A stretch of 64,000 bases of DNA, from assembly GCF_030269925.1 (NCBI RefSeq), contig NC_085123.1:8494001-8558000 (forward strand), written 5' to 3'. Made by a program: the position numbers and the translations under genes. Position 1 is the first letter of the stretch; the number at the start of each line of letters is the position of its first letter. Positions 54,634 through 64,000 of the stretch are shown one piece after another. Source of the DNA: Bombyx mori (lineage: Eukaryota; Arthropoda; Insecta; Lepidoptera; Bombycidae). A model generated the notes under the pieces. It was not told the origin of the DNA. It was given only the letters and a program-made list of their open reading frames with translations, and searched no databases.

Positions 54634-56231
54634 TTGTAAATAAATTGTATAGTGGTACAAATTTACAAATCTTCAGATAACAAGCGAAAACCTAAAACGA
54701 CTAAACTTTAGCGACAAACGACCATGTATTAGTAGTTTTCAGAACTACGAGTCTCGTAGCTTAACAAGGTAAATACGGATCGTTCCACGTTGAACGTGGC
54801 GACACTCCTAAATTACAATCACTACAAAGAATACCTTGCCGCTTTAGTTTTAGAATCCAGATTTCTATGGAGTATAAAACAAAACGGAAAAATCGCATCT
54901 CGTGAGCTTGGAATTGCCAATGAAAACTGTACTCTCAGCAATAGCCATTGGTAATTTTAGCAAGTGAAGAGAGAGAGCTTTATTTCCAATAATAGTAATT
55001 AATCATACTCGGAATACGAGATTCACCAAGGGTGCCACACGAAGCCCTACACAATACTAAATTATCCTGAATCCCTCCATAGTTGCGAGGACACGCAATT
55101 AGCTTCCGGATCAAGAATACCTCGGAATGTCACCAATCAAGAGGGCATTTTGTGAAATTGGTTGAAGGGAGCACAATACATACTAGCGCATTATGTAACT
55201 AAGTCGCTTTATGAACGAAAACGCTACTAACGAAATAAGTATACGATGTACAACCATTCAATGATTACCTTTTGAGTCGATTAAGACTTTGATCTTCTTT
55301 CTTCGGGCGCTTCGCAGCTGATATCCGTGACGTCCAGTAACTACTTAATACTAGATGAGATATTTCAGTATGTGTATAATAACAAAAAGTAAATTATATT
55401 TTATAGGAAAAAAATATTTAGGAAACATCTTGTGGGGTTTACTCCCTGTATTTTCTTTACATAGCACGATACTCGAATCAAAAGATAGAGCAACGCAATA
55501 TTTAGATTTTGTTACGGTACCGGTAAATGAAAAATAAATTTATCGTATTAAAGATATACCAGACTAGAACTATTTACATTCAAGGTGTTCCTCATACTTC
55601 ATAGTCATTATCGTAACTGTCATGTTCCACACAACGGAAACTTGGTATAGCGCATTAATCACGCGGAGATACTACAAATTTGTCAACCATAATATCCCGC
55701 TGTGAATTACAAGATAATAATTAATGAACCCCCAACGCAAAGAGTAATTATAAGCGGCATTGCTTTGCGGAGTGTGTCATCGTAGAAGTAAGTTTAACTT
55801 AAGTATGATTATATTAAATGCAGATTAATAAAGTGTTCTATGCAGAGAAAACGAAACAGCTTCGGGGTGTCCTATTTGGGTTTTCTTTAATAAGTTGATG
55901 TTAATTGTTTATATCTTGACACTTAATCTTAACCTTTTATTTTATGTTATAAAAATTTCAGACCTATTTAGTCAAAATAAGGAATAGTTCGTGGCTTGGT
56001 GATATACATTTTTATAAAAATCATCTTACACCACTGAAGAAGGGCTTAGCATATACCGATTCTATAAAAAAACGCTGTCAGACTAGAATTTTCTCAGGTA
56101 AAGGTTTCTCAGGTATCGTAGAGATTATGTGTCTCATTAATAAGAGAAAATGAGCATAAGAATCAGGCAACTAAGAGAAAAGAGGCAGCAGTATTCTCGG
56201 AGGATTATACCAGCGTATCGCTAATTGACAT
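54634..56231. other. Gene-free DNA
   Basis: No supported gene; the 60-codon frame at 55355 has no recognisable content. Confidence 0.35.
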
Positions 56232-56470
56232 TTACTGGTAGTAGGGAACTTTAGAAGCCCACCCGAGTTGATTCCCAGAACAGCTTGTTTCAATCGTGAA
56301 ATAAACATGTGCTCCGATTTTAAGAGTACGGCAGCCATTAAATAATACAATTTCGACTATGTAGGTTGCACTTGTAGACACAGTGTGTGCCCATAAATGA
56401 CACTTGCTGGTTCTGGTAAGTAATTTACACCAAGTGCGCTGCGAAATTATTTGCCCATTTAATGAAAAAA
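56232..56470 (+). mobile_element. Ancient Bm1-type SINE remnant
   Basis: 'ttactggtagtagggaactttagaagccc', 'gattttaagagtacggcagcc' and 'tgctggttctggtaagtaatttacaccaagtgcgctg' follow the SINE body with heavy divergence. An A-rich end is at about 56460-56485. Confidence 0.5.
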
Positions 56471-56485
56471 AGAAAAAAAAGGGAA

Positions 56486-58339
56486 AAAACTAGTCATTGC
56501 GAATGCCATCAGTAAGTGTAACGTCATTTTGATAGCGCCAATTTATGTGTGTATGCATGTTATATATGGCGTCAGGCATATCTGATCATCGTCTAGCAAC
56601 ATTATAATAATAATATATACCCATTAGTTGGCTATAATCATATACGTGTGTTATAACTAGCACCTGCGTAAACAAAGCGAATAATTGAGGGTAAATATTT
56701 TGACCAGTCATTACGACCGAATTCCGTGGCTTTTACGTAACAATTCATTTTATATGAGCGGCTTAAAACGACCGTAAAAAGAGTTATGTGAAAAAAGTGT
56801 AACAACCACGAACCCACGGACGGTCGAAAAAAGCCAGTGAACTTTAATTTCCTGTCAAAACTCGTTCTGTGAACGTAGCCAGTTTTCCGAATGCTTTTTA
56901 TAGTATACAAAAAACGACTAAAGAGACATAAAAGCAATTTATGCAAGCTGACAAAACTGTAAGGTTATAATGCCTTTTATAACGAACATAATTATCAGTA
57001 AAACAACAACGAAAAGAATTTATTATCGATAAACAAATAAATTAAGAATATTTTCTGTGGAAAAATATAATATACATCGCAGCAGGAAGCAAGTTCTTAC
57101 AGGAATCAGCAGCGTCTTTGGATTTGACTTTTTTATTACCCTGTAATTTGGGGTCTGTGTCTACTACTCTAAAATTTACTGAAAGTGTATACAGCTCAGC
57201 AGACAAACTTATAAGAAAGACTCTTAGCAGTCGCGTTTTCGTACATTATCCTTGATTACTAAATATTTATTTATTATTTGTTTTATTATTATTTTTTGTT
57301 TATTTTTTTATTTTTTTGTGTAGTTCAGAATTGGTTATGTTTATACCGAAAAGATATAAAATGCAGAACCGCCGACCACATTAGAGTCGTCAGATAATCT
57401 AGAGATGACGACGCTTGTAGCTGAAAGTCCTGTCCTGGTGAAACTGGAAAGGCCTCCGGGCCACCAGTAATCCTTCAATCATAAAAAAAAAAAAAAACTG
57501 AAAGTAAGTGTTGTACTTTTTGACGAAGCATGTTGCTGATAACTCTGTTTCTATAATCTGACGAAGCGTGTTGCGGATAATCATATGTTTAAAAAAAGTG
57601 TTATTTAATTATTGCGAAAAATAAAGATCATTTAGGAGAACTAAGTGAAGAACATCTAGAGATAATCTAATAATTGTTTTTTCACACACTCAAACCTATA
57701 TAAACTAGCAAACTGTAATCAAACTGATACGGTTGTACTTTCATTTTTTTCTCTTTGTGATCGTGAATCGAAATGGACTCTGCACACAGCTCACTGATTT
57801 AAAGAGTTGTTTGCGCCAGCGTTAACAAAATCTGTGTAGCGTTGTAGTTAAATTTATAAAATAATTCGATTTGAATGTTATTTTATATTATGTCAGCGAA
57901 CACAAACATTAGCCATTGCGACCAAAAACACACTATAATAAAATATATTTCATCAGGGCACGATGCCCTGACTGTATCTGAGTTAGTCGTAGAGGTCTAT
58001 TTCTGAATTGTTTTCAACTTATCAGACTTTCAATAAACGCAATTGAATAGTTTCTTGAAAATCTAAATTCTATTGTAGGAGTTTATTTTTGTAGTTTGGA
58101 AAAACATTTCAATTGCCTCTTAGAAGTTCTTTATGTCTACATTTTTTAAATCGTGTTCGTGTTCAGAGTAATAATCACGTGTACAGCTTTTCCAAGTAGT
58201 GACATTTCTTAAACTGTTCACGTAACAAGTATGTTCCCAGTTTTATTTATCTGCTCTGGACGAGTAAAAAATCTTTTGATATTAAATCAATATCATATAT
58301 TGTACACATACACACATATTTATATTTTTATATTATTAA
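56486..58339. other. Gene-free DNA
   Basis: The minus-strand frame 56638-56946 (102 codons) has no recognised motif. At about 57440-57497 'ggcctccgggccaccagtaatcc' followed by a 15-base A run looks like the end of an unassigned retroelement. Confidence 0.35.
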
Positions 58340-58751
58340 TTTATATATTAATACGCGAACGCGAAGGGTACACGCCCTTTTTACAAAAATTGCGCACACG
58401 GAGGAGAACAGAATTTCCAACACTTATAGAGAATACAGAGAAGAATTGTAGAATGCAAATTTTTTTTTTAATTATGCATAAAATGTATACTTAATCAATA
58501 AAAAAAAAACATTACACACACTACCATGTATTTGACATACACACGCTTAAATACTCTTTTGTTTATTTTTAAAGTCTGTAGTCAATTTGAGAATAGATTT
58601 GTTTGACTTTAATATTATTTGTCTATAGTGTAAGCCTTGCAGAATTCTGTGATTATAGAAGTATGACAGTATTGACAATAGAAACATAATAATGTTTAAA
58701 CTTATAATTTAAATTAATTATGGTCGAGGTTCGACCACTGGGCGATCACTA
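58340..58751 (+). mobile_element. Non-autonomous Helitron, family A, diverged copy
   Basis: 'ttatatattaatacgcgaacgcg' at the left; GTCGAG/TTCGAC hairpin and 'gggcgatcactag|t' at the right. It matches the older subfamily also represented by the split copy at 10535-12429. Confidence 0.7.
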
Positions 58752-58794
58752 GTATATAATATGTATAGTAATCTGAAAAATCTCCATTAAATGG

Positions 58795-58845
58795 TATAAC
58801 CCATCAAACTGGAATGCATGAGTGCTTCGTGGCTTCATTCAAGAA
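58795..58845 (-). mobile_element. Ancient Bm1-type SINE scrap
   Basis: 'cccatcaaactggaatgcatgagtgcttcgtggc' resembles the reversed SINE core 'cccttcaaaccgaaacgcattactgcttcacggc'. Confidence 0.4.
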
Positions 58846-59342
58846 TTATTGTTTTATTTTATTTTAAGGTTTCTGCCTCCCCACTCATGGTTATAATGGT
58901 TTCTAAACGATTCAGTAATGTTCATGTGTAGAATGCGGTTCTACCAATGCATACTTTTAAAAAAGATACCCCGCTTGGAAATTCTTCAAGACGGTCTCAT
59001 AGATGTTGTATTGGAAAATATTTTTCCGCATTCGTGTCGTTCTGTTGTGTACCGGGCGGTGCACTGAATGGAAGCATAAATCCATATCTGGATGTCCATT
59101 GTGTTGTTACGAAGGAAGATTTGTGTGACCCACACAAACAGACTACAATAGACCCGTTTCATATTATTAACTGATGCGCTCAAGCATGAATAGATAAAAC
59201 ATTTTACTGTATAGAAACCCGAATTATATCGGAAGTAGGTACATATGAAGGTGTTAAGGTGTTTTTTTGTGTATTGAGATTTAAAATGGCTGTAATCGTG
59301 GCGTTTGGTTCTTCCTATTCGTACACTCTTGACAGAGTGGTC
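58846..59342. other. Stretch without a supported gene
   Basis: Overlapping frames on both strands (58947-59174 plus, 58986-59432 minus) are open. The minus one merges with the LINE remnant below; neither has a recognised domain. Confidence 0.3.
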
Positions 59343-59344
59343 GT

Positions 59345-59545
59345 GGTCATGCATTAGTCGGATCCTGCGATACCGATGCTCTCGCGATGCGACGCCATGT
59401 GGCACGATGCTTCGCAGAGTGAGAGCAAACATTTATGTTGGAGTGAGTAACAGATTTTATGAGGTCGGTCCATCGTGTTGGAGATCGTCCGCGAGATCTT
59501 TTGCCCTCGACTTTCCCTTGCACTACCAACCGCTCAATGGAGTCC
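59345..59545 (-). pseudogene. Non-LTR retrotransposon C-terminal remnant
   Basis: The minus strand reads GKVEGKRSRGRSPTRWTDLIK, then an AKHRATWRRIARASV segment, the R-x-P-x-R-W-x-D-x-I-K ... R-x-x-W-R pattern of LINE polyprotein ends, and a stop. It is in one frame and so fairly well preserved. No RT core is nearby. Confidence 0.65.
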
Positions 59546-59823
59546 TCATTACGTTTGGTTATTGAGTTTTAATTAAAATGCTAACACAAAAACATATTGG
59601 GGCTATTAAGTCCTTCAAATATTGACATTGACATTTTCCCCCCGAAATTAAACAAAACCAACGATAAATAAAATATGTATTAAAGTTAATGTCTATTGAT
59701 CAAATAATATAATTATGATGGTGCAAAACCAAATTTAGTATTTTTTATTGTACATTATCGGCTACCAATTTTATTTTGAACGAGCTGCATCGGCGATATC
59801 AGATTGATAAAAAGTAGCGACTA
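59546..59823. other. Gene-free DNA
   Basis: Nothing recognised. Confidence 0.35.
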
Positions 59824-60086
59824 TGTTTTTTTTATTTTATTTATTTATTGCTCCGATGGGTGGACGAGCTCACAGCCCACCTTTTGTTAAATGGTTACTG
59901 GAGCCAATAGACATCCACAAAGCAAATGCGCCAGCCACCTTAAGATATAAGTTCTGAGGTCTCAGTATAGTTATAACGGCTGCCCCCCCCCTTCAAACCG
60001 AAATGCATTACTGCTTCACGGCAGAAATAGTGTGGGGTGGTGGTACCTACCCGTGCGGATTCACAAGAGGTCCTACCACCAGTAAA
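59824..60086 (-). mobile_element. Bm1-type SINE, head-less copy
   Basis: T-rich run, 'attgctccgatgggtggacgagc' to 'gaggtcctaccaccagta'. A stretch of nine C (about 59984-59992) replaces the usual 'ccccaccc'. Confidence 0.87.
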
Positions 60087-60925
60087 AATGTCTATGTAAG
60101 TATGTCGGTTACTGATTCCAAATTAATAAATATTTTTCAACTATCAACCAATAGTCGACGTGCAGCTGATACAGACGTAACAATATCGGAAGGTAGCGTG
60201 ACGTCGGGATTAGTCATTGGGAATTTGGAAAGAAAATGCGCATACATAATTACTTACACTCAATAAACCTACACATTACATTGAAAAGCTTAAGATTGTA
60301 GAAGAAAACGTAACAAGTGTTTCTCAATATACCAACATACGTTGTTCACCCCGACGGCATGGAACAGGCTTCGGGAAAAATCATTCTACCCGTGCAGAAG
60401 TCAATAAACTAACAAAAACTACATCTAACCCCTTCAGGGCTTGCGAAAACAATACATGTATATAAAACATACAACGATTTAACATACTAAATAATGATAA
60501 CTTGTGGGACGAGAGTTTACTAACACATGAAAATAAACAATATAAAATTCGGAAAAACATAACCTCAAAATATGGACGAAAATATGTAGAATGAATGAAA
60601 ATAGCGTTTTCAAACTCGCCTCCTATTCTTCTTGGGCCATTTTTAAATACAAGAAACGGTTACGGTCCACGATTTCTTCGGTTTTTCCCTCGTCTCGATT
60701 TTCTTAATAAAACGGTGCCTACAAGCATTCTCATTTGTCCGGAAACCGAAAATGGTCGATCCCTTGGATCCCTCTAATTTCATTACACACCGAAAAACTC
60801 GTCTTACCGTAATGCAAACCTACATTTCGTAAAAAAATTCAGTTTACAATGAACGGTTTGGTGAATAATAAATGGCATAGAATATTTTTCCTCAAACATT
60901 TCCATATCCGACCCTTTTGATTTTT
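60087..60925. other. Gene-free DNA
   Basis: No supported gene; small frames at 60003 and 60595 are partly SINE or chance. Confidence 0.35.
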
Positions 60926-61152
60926 TTTATTACTTAGATGGGTGAACGAAATCACAGCCCACTTGGTGTTAAGTGGTTACCAGAGCCCATAGACATCTAC
61001 AACGTAAATTCTGCCACCCACCTTGAGATAAAAGTCTCAGTATAGTTACAACGGCTGCCACGCCCATCAAACCGAAATGCATTACTGCTTCACGGCAGAA
61101 ATAGGTGGTACCTACCCGTGCGAACTCATAAGAGATACTACCACCAGTAAAA
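60926..61152 (-). mobile_element. Bm1-type SINE with small deletions
   Basis: 'attacttagatgggtgaacgaa' to 'gagatactaccaccagta'. About 14 bp is missing around 'gataaaagtctcag' and about 10 bp at 'ataggtggtacc'. Confidence 0.82.
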
Positions 61153-61675
61153 TAGTATTCTTTATAATGTGTCGAATTGGTTGATTCAACTACAATAAAA
61201 AAAATCAATGCATTAATTTATCTAATCCCCTCACGGTCATTCGGTACAGTTACATAGCGAATAACTAGAGTAAATATGAGCTATTATTTAATACTGTACC
61301 TAACCCAATATAAGCTAATTGATTGTTAAATAAAACTTTCAAATCATTGAGATATTCTGTGTTAGGTAAATAATAAAAAAAAAAACATTTATCTTATACC
61401 TGCATTCTCACATTTAGTTTCCACGGCGTAACTCGGTCACATGACAACAGAACTTGCGTTTTATCTCGCCACTGCAACACTCTGAATACGTCGTGACGTA
61501 AAGCTGAAGTTCTGAAAGAAATACGGCGCTTTGTTCAACCAGCAGGGTGTATAAAACTAAAACTTTAAGTACTTAGTATTTGTTTTATGACTCAGGCGGT
61601 CTGTCTACATAAATGTCTATTTATATCGGGGCTACAGATAAACTTTGGTGATTTCTGTGCTTTATAGGAACTTTA
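61153..61675. other. Gene-free DNA
   Basis: Nothing recognised. Confidence 0.35.
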
Positions 61676-62043
61676 ACAAAAATTTCAACGATATTTGAGG
61701 TTATAAATAAAAGAACACTTACTGCGGCATAACTATAATAGTTAGACACATGCTACCGCGAATCTTTTTGTAAATAGCTACAAAGTCGTAGTACATTCTT
61801 TTATTCAATCATCAATCGCAGCGCACGCGATCTAAAGAATATTTTAGATAATTTTTTTACACCTTGGGTTACATAATTGGAGTCTTAGTAAGGATCCCTA
61901 TTTTTTTTCAAAACCGATGCCTATGTCACTCTGGAATAGTGTAGCTTCCAAACAGTGAAATAATTTTTCAAATCGGTTCAGTAGTTTAGGAGCCTATTTA
62001 ATACAAATAAACAAATCTTTCCTCTTTATAATATTAGTATAGA
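61676..62043 (-). mobile_element. Non-autonomous Helitron, family B2, 3' terminus lost
   Basis: Minus strand starts TCTATACTAATATTATAAAG (ending at 62043). The interior matches 53065-53448 ('gtagcttccaaacagtg', 'taaggatcccta', 'caaaaatttcaacg'). The GC-rich CTAG end is missing. Confidence 0.72.
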
Positions 62044-64000
62044 TTAGCTCCATAGCAACTGCTGTAAGTACTTGATCGAAATGAAGGCGTCTTTACGTTT
62101 TTGCCGCTGCATTACGTACCATTAGCGATTACGAACTCATATAAACTTTCTACCGCGGTATCTCCCTTGAATCCACCGCGGTAGGCAACAGCAGGCAGGG
62201 TCCCAGATATAGCTGAAATTCACGACGTAAACAATTGTCGATGGCCGATAAAATTCACATACACTTTTATTACAACTTTACATTAATCATAAACTCATAT
62301 ATTATGCTTTCATATAAATTTGTATTATCAACACTTAATAGTTACTATTTTAAAATGATAATGAGCTAAGTTTTGCCGTTTACGATTAAGTCCGTTGTTA
62401 CTTAAACAACGTATTTAATGATAATTCCAAGAAAACAATCACAATAAGAGAAACAAATAATATTTTATATTCGCCTCCGTTCGTGTTTTCCTTTGAACTA
62501 AATTTCCGTTCTTTATTCGTATTTTATTTATTCCCACACTTCCTGCGTTTTTTCCTCTCTAAGGAGAAGGAAGCTATAATTTATAAGATACATATTTTTG
62601 ATGTCACATTTTATCGATGTTTATATACAGTATGTACTGATATGGTGCAGGTAGTATGTATTTTAAACTCGCAATGGATCGATAAACAGATGCCACGCAC
62701 CATTCTGTCACCATTCACGTAGTTCTGTCACGAATTGCGGTTTGAGCGGTAAGACAGTCAAAATTATCAGAACGGCAAATCGAACTAGAAATTAACAAAA
62801 ACGATAAAGATTGCTTATTAAAACTCGATCGGAATGGAGTCCCTGTTGCTATATTTATAATTTTTTGCATTAAACATTGATTAATTAAAAAAAATAAGAT
62901 TCAGTATAAAATAATTAATTAGTCGTATCATAAATGTTAACAACTGGAATTTTTATTTATTACAAGTATATAAAGTACTTGTGCATTATAAAAATTAACA
63001 GCAAGATGGATCTACAGAAAAAACTTTGATGATCCGGAAGTGCTTCAAAATTCGCTGCAAAGATTCGGTGTTGATTTCATTGTTACACTTTTTCCGGTAC
63101 AGCCTCTCAACAAGCTAACAAAACGTTGCCATAAGGAACCATATTTGCCATAAGGAGCTCCATTAGTTTTTTTTTTATCCTGGTTATAATGGTTATTATA
63201 TTGGCTAAAGTAATAAAATTATCGTATTTTCAACGGTCCCTGATACGAATGCAAATTTTCAAGCAATCGAACGTCAAAGTTTGTCAAAACACAGGTCAAG
63301 TTAATAAAGGCTTGTTAAAAATGTGATTTTGATATCAGGTTTCGTGGTTAATAGCCGCTGGAGTTCCTAGATATGACAACATGAATACCGGCACTCATAT
63401 AGAGATGTTACGCCATAATCTCAATTGTATTGTATGCTTTCTTACTCTATCAAAAGAAACGCATGTGTTTCGCGGATAAAGTTGGTAGGAGGGGACTACC
63501 GACCTGTGTGGGATTACAATACCTCCTGCCGCCGGTTAAATATCCGACTTTGTCTGAGTAAAATATTTTTAGCCTTTTTTCTCTTGAATTAGTTTTCTCC
63601 TGTTTTTCCTTTCCACACTCTGGCTTCGCACGGGTGAATCAGACTATTTATTGTAGTGATTGTACATTATAGTAATTTTATAATATGTTTTATTCATAGT
63701 ATTTTATATTATAGAATTTTCTCGATTTTTTTATATTGAATTTCATGCTTATTCCTACAAGAGGAACTTTCGAAATAAACTTAAAATCCCTAATTCACCC
63801 TATTAAGGGTAAAGTCTTAAAGAACCGATGAACGTGTACATTCATATTTAACCATAACTACATAAGTGCTTGAAAATATTGTGCCTCTTATTTTGAGAAT
63901 GACGGACTTCCATATAGCCTCTCTCATTCCTTACATTCTTACGTCATTTGTGGCGAAATTTCTAAAAATTCTTAATTCGGTGTTTCCAACATAAAATCAA
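62044..64000. other. Gene-free DNA to the window end
   Basis: AT-rich; frame 62483-62722 has no recognised content. At about 63480-63535 'ggtaggaggggactaccgacc...gcc' may be a very old SINE trace. Confidence 0.3.

Noticed and set aside
56638..56946. 102-codon minus-strand frame
   Set aside because: No recognisable content; no splice or polyadenylation context supporting a gene.
58986..59432. 148-codon minus-strand frame as a gene
   Set aside because: Its upstream part overlaps a LINE C-terminal remnant in another frame and no conserved protein is seen.

Overview
The window looks like lepidopteran nuclear DNA, most likely silkworm (Bombyx mori or a close relative). It is AT-rich, host genes have small exons in long introns, and it is saturated with a tRNA-headed SINE of the Bombyx Bm1 type, alongside lepidopteran-style Helitrons, mariner, hAT, piggyBac and several non-LTR retrotransposon families. 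Species and family names come from recall of typical sequences; no database was searched.

Three host genes can be supported, all on the + strand. (1) 16427-18367: a three-exon gene for an unrecognised 215-residue secreted protein. (2) 30263-32008: an intronless gene for dynein axonemal intermediate chain 2 (DNAI2/IC2 family). (3) 38841-53634: an eleven-exon gene of 582 residues that reads as TTC25/ODAD4, the TPR protein of the outer-dynein-arm docking complex. Genes 2 and 3 are neighbours in the same orientation, about 6.8 kb apart. Both act in the outer dynein arm, the motor row of motile axonemes, which in moths means sperm flagella. One is part of the arm's motor complex and the other helps dock the arm to the doublet microtubule.

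Layout: 1-16 kb is accessory DNA with SINEs, four copies of one Helitron family (one split by a mariner and a SINE), a Tigger-like MITE and two hAT-like elements, one of them inside a SINE. 16.4-18.4 kb is the secreted-protein gene. 18.4-25 kb is repeats, a chimeric SINE and a possible orphan exon. 25.5-29.3 kb is a non-LTR retrotransposon broken by another LINE fragment and by a piggyBac-like element. 30-32 kb is DNAI2. 33-38.5 kb holds a SINE inside a SINE, a second non-LTR retrotransposon and a DD37D mariner. 38.8-53.7 kb is TTC25, whose introns hold about twenty mobile-element copies. 53.7-64 kb is gene-poor with scattered SINEs and Helitrons.

No rRNA, bona fide tRNA gene, CRISPR array or bacterial feature was seen. 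The most informative material is the outer-arm gene pair, a triple kinase-like motif in the TTC25 tail, and nested insertions whose target-site duplications give relative ages.
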